Both the position numbers and the translations under genes were made by a program. DNA of 64,000 nucleotides from Nocardia sp. CC227C (GTDB taxonomy: Bacteria; Actinomycetota; Actinomycetes; Mycobacteriales; Mycobacteriaceae): assembly GCF_030767025.1 (NCBI RefSeq), contig NZ_JASITE010000001.1, forward strand, positions 1 to 64,000. The letters run 5' to 3'. The stretch's first letter is position 1. Each line of letters starts with the position of its first letter. Below, one piece after another: positions 1 to 8,713 of the stretch. The notes beneath the pieces are model-generated. The model was not told the origin of the DNA. It searched no databases and worked only from the letters and a program-made list of their open reading frames with translations.

Positions 1-46
1 CCGACTGTTAATCGGCAGGTTTCTGGTTCGAGTCCAGATGGGGGAG
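1..46 (+). tRNA. tRNA-Asn (GTT), 3' part
   Basis: The window opens inside a tRNA. The anticodon loop reads CTGTTAA, which gives anticodon GTT (Asn). It is followed by a variable loop, a T arm (5-bp stem around TTCGAGT) and the 3' acceptor strand ending near position 46. The D arm and 5' acceptor strand lie outside the window, so the acceptor pairing cannot be checked. No CCA is encoded, as is usual in actinomycetes. Confidence 0.85.
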
Positions 47-139
47 CAGTATCAGCCTCTGACCGGCGAAGTGATTCGTTCGGTCGGAGGCTGAATTCGT
101 TTCCGGGAGCGCTGTTTCTCCGTTCAATGTGTTGACGAG

Positions 140-442
140 TTGGTGGCCTTGCGTCCACTCGCGCGATCTCCGTCGACTTCGACATCCGCCGCGCCCAGTA
201 CTTTCACGACTACTACGAAGACCTCCGCGCAGGCAGCGCCGCCCGCGACGGTGGACGATCCGCTGAGTGTGACGTGCGGGCAGTTCACGAAGCTGGACGA
301 GGCAGCGCAGTTGCAGGTCATTCAGGCGATCTTCGGGGACGATCCCGCGAAGGACAGTGATCACGTGTCGTTGGCGGACCTGCTGTGCCTGTCGGATTAC
401 GTCCAGGACAAGCCGGTCGAGGACGCATTGCCCAAGCCGTGA
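140..442 (+). CDS. small protein with two-Cys C-terminal domain, possibly 5'-truncated
   Basis: A 100-residue frame starting at TTG (140) or GTG (143); an in-frame stop at 92-94 excludes any earlier start. Residues 1-38 are Ser/Thr/Ala/Pro-rich, like the linker that normally follows a lipoprotein signal. Residues 40-97 form a compact acidic domain with Cys about 46 and 83 and the pattern TCGQFTKLDEAAQ, loosely reminiscent of HdeA-like small exported proteins. There is no signal peptide and no clear ribosome binding site, which suggests that the secretion signal has been lost or that the gene is decayed. The function is not recognised. Confidence 0.45.
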   Translation: MVALRPLARSPSTSTSAAPSTFTTTTKTSAQAAPPATVDDPLSVTCGQFTKLDEAAQLQVIQAIFGDDPAKDSDHVSLADLLCLSDYVQDKPVEDALPKP

Positions 443-482
443 CGGTCGCTCGGACAGCGGGTGCCCTCGGCACCGACGTGCC

Positions 483-2510
483 TCACGTCGGGTCCGGCCC
501 GTCGCCCTGCGGCTGGTCGGATTGTTTCGGGGCCGCGGGCACCCACCCTCGCAGCGGCTGCACCGCCGCTCCGTAGAAGGCGTCGGTCGCCGCCGTCACG
601 CTGGTGACGAAGCTGGCGGCGGTGCCGGAGCGGCGGCTGCCGAGGGGGAAGGTCTGTTCCAGGGCGAAGGAGATGATCTCGCCGGCGCGGCCGTTGGTCA
701 GGATCTTGGGGTTCGCGCGGATAGTGTCGAGGTGTTCGCAGGTCTCCATGCCCTTTTCGGAGAACACCGCTTCGACCTGGACCTGGCCCGGGGCGTCCGC
801 GAGTTGTTTGAGCAGCCAGGACAGTCGGCGTCCGGCGGTGCCTTCGTTGGGTGCGCCCAGGGTGGTGCGGCAGCGGATCTTGTTGGTGCGGATGTCGGCG
901 ACGACGATCAGGTCGCCCGCGGTGTCGGGGATGCGCAGTACCGCTTCGAAGGAGCCGTCGGACGCCAGACGTTCGGCGACGGCGGCATTGCGGGCGGCCG
1001 GATCGGTGCGGTGCCGGCGGGGCAGCAGGTGTTTGACCTCCACGCCGAGTTCGGCGGTCATGCGCAGGGCGAGGTGGCGGGACAGGGATGCCCAGCGTTC
1101 GGCGACGGTCAGCGCCTTCTGGTCGCCGGCGCGCAGGGTGCCCGCGGTGACGGCGTCGCGCACGGCGACCCAGTGGCGGCCCATATCGGTGAATTCGGTG
1201 GCTCCGGAACGGGGATGTTCGAGGTAGCGCAGGAATTCGCCGAGTATCCACGTTTGCAGTTCGTCGGCGATGCCGCCGTAGGACAGCAGCATGCGGGCTT
1301 CGTGGGCGATCTCGGCCCAGGACAGGTGCCGCAGGTCGACCTTGGCGAGTTTGCGGCGGTCCACCTCGACCGGCAGTTCGCCGGGGCCCGCGGGGACATC
1401 GTTGGAAAGGCTCACGACCGCGTCGTACTTCTTCCGGCGCGCCACGTCGAGGTAGCTCTCCAGCTGGTCGCGCCCGAGTTTGCCGGTGCCGGTCTTCACC
1501 TCGAGCAGGCCCGTCCACACCCGGCTGCCGCGCACGACCTTGAGGACGGCGTCGGGAATGACCTTCGCCTCGGCCCGCTCGTACTGCACCTCGACGTATC
1601 CTTCGAAAGCCCCTGCGGGAGCGCCCATTCGGGCGCAGAGTCCGCGTGCGAACGGTCGTACCGCCTGCATGGTGGCGATCAGGGCGGAGGTGGCGCGGCG
1701 TTCCTGCTCCTCGCTGGCGCCCACACCGACCACCGAGAACAGCCGGGCCGGTTGCCAGGTATCGCTCTCCGCGAGCCGGAATTCGATCGGCTTGGCCTTC
1801 TTGGCGACGCGTTTGGCGGTGCGCACACCCCGGGGTCGCGTCGGCTTCGCGACCTTGTCGGTGGCCGCGGAGCCGACCTCCGGCGTGGCCGCTTCGGCGG
1901 AGCGCGCGGACGCTTCGCCGGATGGTGCGGGCGCATCCGCGGGGACTGCCGTGTCGACCGGCGCTTCCGGCTCCGCGTCGTCGTCGATGGTGACGCCGAA
2001 ATCCGTTGCCAGACCGGCGAGTCCGGAATCCCACCCCTGTCCCACCGCGCGCACCTTCCAGGTGTCGGCGCGGCGGTACACCTCGCCGAACAGGAACGCC
2101 GATTCCGACGTGGCATCACCCGACAGGTACTCGGCCACCGGATGCCCGGCGCCGTCCACGATGCGGAACGCGATCTTGCCCAGCTCGCCGAAGGCGCCGG
2201 TGGTGAGACTGCCCGCCAGCGCTACGGTGTGGACGTGCTCGGGAACGGTGCTCAGATCGATCGCGATGCGGGTCTGCGCGCCCTCCTCGGTCGCGCTCGT
2301 GCCCAGCATGCGTACCGACCCGTCCGCCGATTCGGGTTGGTTGTAGAAGATGAAGTCGCTGTCGCCGCGTACCTTCCGGTCCGCGCCGAGCAATAGCGCC
2401 GACGCGTCGACTTCGATCTCCGACTCCGTCCATCCGATGACGACGTCGATGCGATCGACGTCCTCGGGCAGGGGCAGATTCTGACCTTTGGACAGCATTT
2501 CCGACGTCAC
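483..2510 (-). CDS. TerD-domain protein fused to PD-(D/E)XK nuclease-like domain
   Basis: A 675-residue protein. Residues about 5-178 are a TerD domain (stress/tellurite-resistance family): LSKGQNLPL start, DASALLLG, FIFYNQP and the FGEVYRR and GWDSGLAGL motifs. A Glu/Ala/Pro and Lys/Arg-rich linker covers about 179-245. Residues about 280-400 hold IPDAVLKVV, then GLLEVKTGTG, then a Gln-containing helix (RDQLESYLDVARR), which is the D...ExK...Q signature of PD-(D/E)XK nucleases. The C-terminal third is unrecognised. A GTG start at 2510 was chosen because GAAGGG lies 7 bases upstream; a TTG at 2543 is in frame but has no such site. TerD fusions to nucleases are known from comparative work on Ter-linked stress systems; the nuclease activity here is inferred. 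Confidence 0.8.
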   Translation of the reverse strand: MTSEMLSKGQNLPLPEDVDRIDVVIGWTESEIEVDASALLLGADRKVRGDSDFIFYNQPESADGSVRMLGTSATEEGAQTRIAIDLSTVPEHVHTVALAGSLTTGAFGELGKIAFRIVDGAGHPVAEYLSGDATSESAFLFGEVYRRADTWKVRAVGQGWDSGLAGLATDFGVTIDDDAEPEAPVDTAVPADAPAPSGEASARSAEAATPEVGSAATDKVAKPTRPRGVRTAKRVAKKAKPIEFRLAESDTWQPARLFSVVGVGASEEQERRATSALIATMQAVRPFARGLCARMGAPAGAFEGYVEVQYERAEAKVIPDAVLKVVRGSRVWTGLLEVKTGTGKLGRDQLESYLDVARRKKYDAVVSLSNDVPAGPGELPVEVDRRKLAKVDLRHLSWAEIAHEARMLLSYGGIADELQTWILGEFLRYLEHPRSGATEFTDMGRHWVAVRDAVTAGTLRAGDQKALTVAERWASLSRHLALRMTAELGVEVKHLLPRRHRTDPAARNAAVAERLASDGSFEAVLRIPDTAGDLIVVADIRTNKIRCRTTLGAPNEGTAGRRLSWLLKQLADAPGQVQVEAVFSEKGMETCEHLDTIRANPKILTNGRAGEIISFALEQTFPLGSRRSGTAASFVTSVTAATDAFYGAAVQPLRGWVPAAPKQSDQPQGDGPDPT

Positions 2511-2828
2511 CGGTTGACCCTTCGAATTTCGACTGCGGTGCAATGGGTTTCGACGGTGGCAGCGGACCCGTTACATATCTCGTCTGCGATATGACGACGA
2601 ACAAATGGGCAAACAGGTCACAGGTCGTCTTCTGTGCAAAACTCCGCTGACTTCCTGGGCCAGCAATTCACCATTCGGCGTCGTTTTCACTGACTTCCCG
2701 TGCCAGCCGCTCATGAGCGGATAACGGCGGTACCGGTCCGGACGGATGTTTCAGCACCGGTACGGCAAACCTGCCGTACAGATGTTCCGCAGGAGGCTCC
2801 CCTTCTGCCCCGACCATGTGGGGAAGCA
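2511..2828. other. divergent intergenic region with several palindromes
   Basis: No gene is seen in these 318 bases between the TerD-nuclease gene (minus) and the DUF4352-like gene (plus). The region contains an imperfect dyad ATAT...ATAT near 2575-2592, a perfect 14-base palindrome CCGCTCATGAGCGG at 2707-2720, a repeated ACCGGTAC-type element at 2729-2737 and 2756-2763, and a hairpin TACGGCA-AACC-TGCCGTA at 2761-2778. These are plausible regulator sites or leader structure for the plus-strand gene. No match to a known regulon was recognised. Confidence 0.4.
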
Positions 2829-3416
2829 ATGACCACACCACCCCCGGGCTATCCCAACCCGGCACAGCAACCTGCTGGCGCGCCCTACCTGATGCCACCG
2901 CGGAAACGCAAGGTCTGGCCGTGGGTGCTGCTCGCTGTATTTCTGGCCTTCGTCGCCCTGGTCGGCGGCTGCATGGCACTCCTCGGCACCGCCGCGAACG
3001 AAGTATCCAAGAGCGAAGATCGCCGTACCTCCGCGGCGCCCGCCGGTTCACCGGTGCGGGACGGGCAGTTCGAATTCGTGGTGACCGGCACCGAACGCAC
3101 CCAGTCGGTCGGGGACGGGTACCTGGCCGAGACCGCCCAGGGCGAATATCTGCTCGTTCATGTCGATATCACGAATACCGGCGGCGAGCCGCGCACCTAC
3201 TTCGGTGAGAACCAGAAGGCGATCGACGACCAGGGCCGGGAATTCACCAACGACACCATGGCGGAAGTGACGATCGATTCCGGGCACAAGGAACTCAATC
3301 CCGGTCTGACGATATCGAAGACGATCATTTTCGACATCCCAGTCGGTTCCCGGATTACCGCCATCGAGTTCCACGACTCGATGCTCTCCGGCGGTGCGCG
3401 GGTCGCACTCGAATAG
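2829..3416 (+). CDS. membrane-anchored DUF4352-type exported protein
   Basis: A 195-residue protein: a Pro-rich cytoplasmic N-terminus, one transmembrane segment at about 29-53 preceded by RKRK, a short Ser/Ala linker, then a beta-rich domain of about 125 residues. Its pattern (RDGQFEFVVT, EYLLVHVDITNTG, LNPGLTISKTIIFDIP) fits the DUF4352/MPT63-like immunoglobulin-fold family of extracytoplasmic proteins. ATG 2829 was chosen because GGGGAAG lies just upstream and the Pro-rich start is typical; in-frame codons back to 2700 look non-coding. The molecular role is unknown. A strong hairpin follows the stop codon. Confidence 0.8.
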   Translation: MTTPPPGYPNPAQQPAGAPYLMPPRKRKVWPWVLLAVFLAFVALVGGCMALLGTAANEVSKSEDRRTSAAPAGSPVRDGQFEFVVTGTERTQSVGDGYLAETAQGEYLLVHVDITNTGGEPRTYFGENQKAIDDQGREFTNDTMAEVTIDSGHKELNPGLTISKTIIFDIPVGSRITAIEFHDSMLSGGARVALE

Positions 3417-3430
3417 CGAAAGCCGCGTCG

Positions 3431-3473
3431 ACCGACACCGAGCAGCTCGAATCACGGGCTGCCGGGTGTCGGT
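3431..3473 (+). terminator. stem-loop after the DUF4352 gene
   Basis: ACCGACACC (3431-3439) pairs with GGTGTCGGT (3465-3473), and inside the loop GCAGC (3442-3446) pairs with GCTGC (3458-3462). It lies 14 bases after the stop codon. There is no U tract, which is common for actinomycete terminators, so its activity is an inference. Confidence 0.5.
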
Positions 3474-3494
3474 GTGGCGCGCTAGCCTCGGGTT

Positions 3495-3761
3495 ATGTGC
3501 CGAAATATCACCGCCCTGCGAGGGCTGGAACCGGCGGCGACGCCGGAGGAGATCAATGCGGCCGCGCTGCAATATGTGCGGAAGGTCGGCGGGCTGTCGA
3601 GCGTCTCCGACAGTAATCGAGCCGCGGTGGACGCCGCGGTGGCGGAGATCGCGGCCGCCACCGAGCGGCTGTTGGATGCCCTGCCCGAGCGGCGGGTGCC
3701 GCCCAAGACCGTGCCGCCGTTGCGGCGGCCCGAGGTGAGGGCGCGGATGCAGCGCGCCTGA
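3495..3761 (+). CDS. DUF2277 family protein
   Basis: An 88-residue protein starting MCRNITALRGLEP and continuing with a helical region rich in Ala and Arg (ATPEEINAAALQYVRKV). This is the signature N-terminus of the small DUF2277 family, found widely in actinobacteria; full family length is about 85-95 residues, so this one is intact. No function is established for the family. It ends 13 bases before the next gene in the same orientation, so the two are probably co-transcribed. Confidence 0.85.
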   Translation: MCRNITALRGLEPAATPEEINAAALQYVRKVGGLSSVSDSNRAAVDAAVAEIAAATERLLDALPERRVPPKTVPPLRRPEVRARMQRA

Positions 3762-3774
3762 GCGGGAGGTTCGC

Positions 3775-4284
3775 ATGGTTGAGCGGAAACCGGCGGGGAT
3801 GGGGTTCGAATCGTGGATCGATCGGCAGATTCGCGAGGCGACCGAGCGCGGTGAGTTCGACAATCTGGACGGGGCGGGCAAGCCGATCCCAGGGGAGGGG
3901 ACGCCGGTCGATGAGAACTGGTGGTTGCACGGGTACCTGAAACGGGAGGGGGTGTCGGGGGACGCACTGCTCCCGCCCGCGCTGCTGCTGCGGCGGGATA
4001 TCGAGCGGATCGACGAGAGCGTGCGCGACGCGGACTCGGAGACGCAGGTGCGTGCAGCGGTCGGGGAACTCAATCGGCGCATTGTGGAGTGGCTGCGCAT
4101 GCCGGTCGGACCGGCCGTGCCGATCCGGCCCGTGGATGCGGACGAGGTGGTCGCGCGATGGCGACGCGACCGCGCGGCGGCGCAGACGGCCACCGGACCT
4201 GTCCGCGCCGACAGCTCCGCTGGTGGTCCGGCCGAGACTCGCACCCGCTGGTGGCACCGGCTGCGGAGCGGTCGACGTAGTTGA
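3775..4284 (+). CDS. DUF1992 (DnaJ-C28-like conserved domain) protein
   Basis: A 169-residue protein. Residues 8-75 contain GFESWIDRQIREA, GEFDNLDGAGKPI and NWWLHGYLKREG, the hallmark of DUF1992, the conserved domain named after DnaJ homologue subfamily C member 28. The C-terminal part is helical with a basic tail. No J domain is present. GGGAGG sits 6 bases before the ATG. It is the second gene of a two-gene unit with the DUF2277 gene. The cellular role is unknown. Confidence 0.85.
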   Translation: MVERKPAGMGFESWIDRQIREATERGEFDNLDGAGKPIPGEGTPVDENWWLHGYLKREGVSGDALLPPALLLRRDIERIDESVRDADSETQVRAAVGELNRRIVEWLRMPVGPAVPIRPVDADEVVARWRRDRAAAQTATGPVRADSSAGGPAETRTRWWHRLRSGRRS

Positions 4285-4312
4285 GCCGCCGCGAGATCCG
4301 TTCGTGGGCGAC

Positions 4313-5236
4313 TCAGGCTCGGCGGTGTGACCAGCAGTCGCGAACCAACGAGTCGAGATCGGAAGTACTCGGCGTCCAGCCGAGTTCGTGTGCGGCGCGG
4401 CTCGGGTCGACGATCAGCGTGCGCGGTTCGGGAACGGCTGGGCCGTGGACGAGCGGAACGCGGCGGCCGGTGACGAGTTCCACCGCGGCGGCCACATCGA
4501 GAATGCTGGAGCCCTTACCGCTACCGATGTTGTAGCGCCGCGAATGGCCCAGGGGCGGCAGGTGCTCGAGCGCGGCGACGAAAGCCGCTGCGGCATCACG
4601 CACGTGCAGGTAGTCGCGGACCGAGGCGCCGTCGCCGTTGACCGCCAGGGGAGTGCCGTCGAGCGCGGCGGTGAGGGCACGCGGAATCAGCCTGGTCGGA
4701 TCTGGATCCGCACCGCCCGCGATATTCGACAGCCGCAGCACGGCGGCCGTGAGCCGACCGCTGCCCGCCTGCGCGTCGACGGCGAGTTCGGCCGCCAGTC
4801 TGCTGCTCGCGTAGGGGTGCGGCGGCGCGTCCGGCAGTTGCTCGCCCATGGGCTGGACCTCCGGTGACCCGTAGATGGAAGCCGTTGAGGCCGTTACGAT
4901 TCGGTGCACCCCGGCATCCGCCATGGCCTCCAGCAGGGTGAGGGTCCCCGCGGTGTTGACGCGGAAGTATCGCAGCGGATCGGTCATCGAATCGCGGGCG
5001 CGCCCCAGCCCGGCCAGATGGCAGACGGCATCGACTCCGGTCACGGCGGCCCGCACGGCGGCCGCGTCGCGCAGGTCGGCGATTCGGATATCCGCGCACT
5101 CCGGTGGCGGCTCGCGCACCGCTTCCGTGGCAGGCCGTCTACGTGCCATTGCGACCGGTTGATGCCCACCGGTCCGCAACGCCGCGACGACCATCCGACC
5201 CACATAACCCTCGGCCCCCGTAACCAGCACCCGCAC
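4313..5236 (-). CDS. NAD-dependent epimerase/dehydratase (extended SDR)
   Basis: A 307-residue nucleotide-sugar epimerase-like protein. The N-terminal Rossmann motif is VTGAEGYVG (GxxGxxG type), followed by HLAG, a catalytic Ser/Thr region (TASTASIYGS) and a YxxxK position written YASSR, in which the usual catalytic Lys is replaced by Arg. The C-terminal half has RDYLHVRD and YNIGSG, typical of UDP-glucose 4-epimerase relatives. The GTG start at 5236 has GGAGAGGAG just upstream; an earlier in-frame ATG at 5284 is less likely. The substrate is not predictable. The Lys-to-Arg change should be checked by alignment. Confidence 0.85.
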   Translation of the reverse strand: MRVLVTGAEGYVGRMVVAALRTGGHQPVAMARRRPATEAVREPPPECADIRIADLRDAAAVRAAVTGVDAVCHLAGLGRARDSMTDPLRYFRVNTAGTLTLLEAMADAGVHRIVTASTASIYGSPEVQPMGEQLPDAPPHPYASSRLAAELAVDAQAGSGRLTAAVLRLSNIAGGADPDPTRLIPRALTAALDGTPLAVNGDGASVRDYLHVRDAAAAFVAALEHLPPLGHSRRYNIGSGKGSSILDVAAAVELVTGRRVPLVHGPAVPEPRTLIVDPSRAAHELGWTPSTSDLDSLVRDCWSHRRA

Positions 5237-5326
5237 GACGACTCCTCTCCACCGGAGACCGTACGCGCCGTCCGGCAGCCACACACCGAGGAGGACGTAC
5301 GCGCTGCCCTCGCCGCCCCGCCACCC

Positions 5327-6355
5327 CTACGAGCGCGCCCGCGCGTACAGTCGCCGCGCCTCCTCCCGCTCCGCCGCGATGCGCTGGCGTCGCACCGCCA
5401 TGGCCGCGGCCGGATCCGATCCGGTGAGGATGGCGCGATGCAGGGCGTCGGCATCGTCGACGGCCTCGCAGGCACCGCGCCCGGCGGCGGGGGTGATGGC
5501 GTGGTCGGCGTCGCCGCACAGGATCAGCGGCGGCTGCGGCGGCTTCGCGGTGTCGAAGGGGACCGTTCGGGCATTGGAGACGTGCAGGGTCTCGGTGTGC
5601 TCGAGCAGCCGGTCGATGATGTCGACACTGGGCGCGGCGGCGCGAATATGCTCTGCCCAGACCGTGACCGGATGGAATCCGGTCTCACGCTGGGGTATCG
5701 GCGGCCGGGTCAGGCGCGCGAACCAGAAGGCGGCCTCGTCGTTCCAGAAGTGTCCGAAGCTGCTGGTCGGCAGGATGCCCGCGCCGAGGCGGCCGTCGAA
5801 GTGCAGGACCGAGGGCTCGGTCGACAGGCGGACGGGTGCGGTCGTGGCGCCGTAGAAGATGACCTGCCCGGCGTATTCCGGAGTGCGTTCGGGTTCCAGC
5901 CGGGCACGCCCCACGGAATCGACGCCGTCGGCGGCGATCACCAGGTCGTCGATGGCGACGACATGATTGCCGCTGCGCACGGTGCCGCTGCTCGGGTCGA
6001 TATCGGTGACCGGCGTGTCGAAATGGAGGTCGGCTCCCGCGCCGCGGGCGAATTCGGTGAGCGCGCGCATGAGTTCGGGTCGCCGATACAGCCGATGTCC
6101 GCGACTGCTCAGTTGGCCGCGGTCCGGTGCCAGGTAGTGGAAGCGGAAGCCGGATACCGGATACGACGCGGCCAGCAGTGCGGCCGACGGAACTTCGAGT
6201 TCGGCCAGCACATCATGAGCATGCCGGTCGAGGACGAGGAACGCGCCGTCACCGTGCGGGGCGCGCCGCTCGAAGACCCGGGCTGTCCGCTCATGGCAGG
6301 CCAGCGCTCCCGCCAGGACTGTTCCGGCGATTCCGCCGCCGATGATCGTGACCAC
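5327..6355 (-). CDS. FAD-dependent monooxygenase (group A flavoprotein hydroxylase type)
   Basis: A 342-residue flavoprotein. IIGGGIAG near the N-terminus binds the FAD ADP moiety, AADGVDS is the DG motif that contacts FAD and NAD(P)H, and LCGDADHAITPAAGRGA is the GD motif near the flavin ribityl chain. The set and the length fit PHBH-like single-component hydroxylases or squalene-epoxidase-like relatives. The GTG start is preceded by AGGAGG at ideal spacing. It lies upstream of the epimerase gene on the same strand with a gap of about 90 bases. The substrate is unknown. Confidence 0.85.
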   Translation of the reverse strand: MVTIIGGGIAGTVLAGALACHERTARVFERRAPHGDGAFLVLDRHAHDVLAELEVPSAALLAASYPVSGFRFHYLAPDRGQLSSRGHRLYRRPELMRALTEFARGAGADLHFDTPVTDIDPSSGTVRSGNHVVAIDDLVIAADGVDSVGRARLEPERTPEYAGQVIFYGATTAPVRLSTEPSVLHFDGRLGAGILPTSSFGHFWNDEAAFWFARLTRPPIPQRETGFHPVTVWAEHIRAAAPSVDIIDRLLEHTETLHVSNARTVPFDTAKPPQPPLILCGDADHAITPAAGRGACEAVDDADALHRAILTGSDPAAAMAVRRQRIAAEREEARRLYARARS

Positions 6356-6650
6356 AGCACCTCCTGACCGCTACCGGTCGACGCGGGTCACGACCGGTCT
6401 TCCCGACGATGGCCGACTGCTGGATAGAAGCATGGCAAATTGCCAGCACACTCGGGGTTGCTGGAATCGAGCCTAGAGCCGATTTCGGTTTTCTTCGGTC
6501 GAGTTGGAATATGTTGTCCGCTATGCGGCTTACGCTCCCTTTTGCCGAGAGCGCAGCGCCGAGGATGTGGTTGCGCGAATTTCCGGTGACCGTCCGTGCC
6601 GCGGCGCGCCGAGCCGGGGCGGCGAGCTCCGCCGCGGTTACCGTGGCGGA

Positions 6651-7664
6651 GTGATAGCGCTGCTGCTCGGCCTCGCCCTGCTGGGGATATTCGCTGTCCT
6701 CGTCGTCAGGGAGCCGCGGCGGCTGGTCAACGGGGTGGTGCTGCTCTTCGCGCTCATGTTCAGCGTGATCGGCGTGGTGGATTTCGACTCCGGCAGCCTG
6801 CTCGCCGTACTTGCCGCATTGCTGGTGATCCTGTCGCCGCTGCTGGTATTGGTACTCGCCGGTCTGCTCGTGGCGAATGGCGTGCAAATGGTGCGTCGGG
6901 AGGGGCGGCGGGTCGCGAATCTGCTGTCCCTCGGACTCGGTATCGCCCTGATCGCGCCGTATGTGCTGTTCGTGGTGGCGCTCGTCAGCGGAAACCTGTG
7001 GCTCGCGGTCGTGCTGGCCTCGGGCACGCTGGTGGTCAGTTATATCGGCTTCCTGTTGCTGGCCTTCCTGCTGTATTCGTTCGTCTATCTGCGACTGCCC
7101 GCGCGGCGCGGCGTGGGCGCGATCGTGGTGCACGGTTCGGGCCTGATCGGTTCGCGGGTGCCACCGCTGCTGGCAAGCCGTCTCGACAAGGCGCTCGAGG
7201 TGTACGCGGCCGAGATCGCCGCCGGGTACCGGCCGCTGCTGGTCACCAGCGGCGGCAAGGGCTCCGACGAGGAGCTGGCCGAGGCCGACGCCATGGCGGG
7301 CTACCTCGCGGACCGGGGTCTGCCCGACGCCGCCATCCTGCGGGAGGACCGTTCCGCGACCACGCGCGAGAACCTGCTGTTCACCCGGCAGCTGCTCGCC
7401 GAGCGCGGTATCAGCACCCGAATGCTGTTGGTGACGAGCAATTTCCACGCCCTGCGCACCGCGATACTGGCGCGGCGAATGGGTTTGGACGCCACGGTGG
7501 TGGGGTCGCCGACCGCGCTGTACTACCTGCCGAGCGCCGTGCTGCGCGAGTTCGTCGGCATCCTGTTCGAGCACAAGTGGTTCTACCTGACGGCCTGCGC
7601 GGCGCTCGCGGCGGCGCCGCCGCTGCTGGTGCTGATCCTGGCGGCCGTTCCGGGCGAGCAATAG
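6651..7664 (+). CDS. YdcF/ElyC-type (DUF218) membrane protein
   Basis: A 337-residue protein. The first 150 residues form about five hydrophobic segments. The C-terminal domain (about 155-310) is a DUF218 fold with IVVHGSGL, TSGGKGSDE, RSATTRENL and TSNFHALR motifs, as in SanA/ElyC/YdcF proteins linked to cell-envelope integrity. The GTG start at 6651 immediately precedes the first hydrophobic stretch and has GGCGGA upstream; in-frame codons from 6504 are poor coding sequence. It sits convergent with the primase-like gene, 3 bases apart. Confidence 0.8.
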   Translation: MIALLLGLALLGIFAVLVVREPRRLVNGVVLLFALMFSVIGVVDFDSGSLLAVLAALLVILSPLLVLVLAGLLVANGVQMVRREGRRVANLLSLGLGIALIAPYVLFVVALVSGNLWLAVVLASGTLVVSYIGFLLLAFLLYSFVYLRLPARRGVGAIVVHGSGLIGSRVPPLLASRLDKALEVYAAEIAAGYRPLLVTSGGKGSDEELAEADAMAGYLADRGLPDAAILREDRSATTRENLLFTRQLLAERGISTRMLLVTSNFHALRTAILARRMGLDATVVGSPTALYYLPSAVLREFVGILFEHKWFYLTACAALAAAPPLLVLILAAVPGEQ

Positions 7665-7667
7665 CCC

Positions 7668-8585
7668 TCAGCGGCGTCGCCGATAGTGGGCGTCCAGCAG
7701 CGGCACCGGATCGAGCTCGCTGATCTGATGTCCGGCGTCGCAGTGATCGGTGAGGTCCTTGCCGTCCCGCGCCTCGACCACGCGCAACTGCCCGACCGAG
7801 CCCAGCAGCGTCGCCGCCACCCGCACGGCCCGCCGATATCCCGGCGCGTCCCGGTCGGCGACGATGATCACCCGCCGCGCCCCGCGCAGCCAGGCCGCGT
7901 GTTCGGGGTGCCAGCCGAGCGCGCCGCCCGCATTGCAGGTGGCGTACGCCCCGCAGTGGCGGGCGGTGAGCACATCCCGTTCGCCCTCGCAGACGAAGAT
8001 GTCGGCACCCGCGCGCACGGCGGGCGCGATCGTCGGCAGCTGGAAGGGGATGCGCGCGAATCCGCCGCGCCGCCAACCGCCGTCGGTCATGCGCTGCTGC
8101 CAGAAGGCTTTCGCCCGGCCGCGCTCATGGGGAACGTGCATGCGATGGACACGGCCCGCCGGCTGCCCGTCGAGCCGTTCGTACACGTAGACGGCGACAC
8201 GGCGGGGCGCGCCGAGCTGGCGGCCGAGATCGCGGGTGGGCGTGGCGAGCGGCAGCCCGGCGGCGAGCAGGGCGCGGTCGGCGATCGATGGTTCCGGCCG
8301 CGGTCGCGGCGCGCGTCCGGCGTGGGGGAGCGGTCGGTCGAACAGATCGCGCACCCGCAGTCCGAGCCGTTCCAGTACCTGTTCGTCCGGGCATCCGGCG
8401 AAACAGCGCACGACGGTGCGTCCCTGCTTCCGGTCGTAGACGACCCCGAGCGAGGGGTGGTGGCGGCGTCCGTCCCCCTCGTGCACCGGGCACAGGTAGC
8501 GGGTCCACGCGCCGCTGGTGCGGCCGGGGCCGCTGACCCGGTCGAGCGCGCCGGTGATGGTGTCCCAGGATCGGTTGGTGCCCAT
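7668..8585 (-). CDS. CHC2-type zinc finger and TOPRIM protein (primase-like), orphan
   Basis: A 305-residue protein. A CHC2-like zinc-binding segment near residues 30-65 (LCPVHEGDG, then RCFAGCPDEQ) resembles the zinc domain of DnaG-type and phage primases. Residues about 195-265 are a TOPRIM fold with the acidic residues in FVCEGERD and VADRDAPG. There is no helicase or RepA-like domain. The ATG at 8585 is preceded by GGGAGGA at 8-base spacing. Such short primases are usual in integrative elements and phages; here it lies next to a tRNA-Glu gene with no other mobile functions. Replication or repair is possible, and a mobile-element remnant is equally possible. Confidence 0.75.
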   Translation of the reverse strand: MGTNRSWDTITGALDRVSGPGRTSGAWTRYLCPVHEGDGRRHHPSLGVVYDRKQGRTVVRCFAGCPDEQVLERLGLRVRDLFDRPLPHAGRAPRPRPEPSIADRALLAAGLPLATPTRDLGRQLGAPRRVAVYVYERLDGQPAGRVHRMHVPHERGRAKAFWQQRMTDGGWRRGGFARIPFQLPTIAPAVRAGADIFVCEGERDVLTARHCGAYATCNAGGALGWHPEHAAWLRGARRVIIVADRDAPGYRRAVRVAATLLGSVGQLRVVEARDGKDLTDHCDAGHQISELDPVPLLDAHYRRRR

Positions 8586-8713
8586 GGCGTGTCCTCCCGA
8601 TTCCGGTGTACCCCGGGGGAGCGGGCCGATGCGAACGTCGCTTGCGCCTGCACATACCGGGGACGGCGGTGGACGATTCGAGTGCGTTCCGTGACCTTGT
8701 CGGCGGAAAGAAG

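Noticed and set aside
357..2396. A 679-codon plus-strand frame with alternating Gly/Arg composition
   Set aside because: It is the antisense shadow of the TerD-nuclease gene, with high Arg/Gly content and no domain, caused by the GC-rich third positions of the opposite strand.
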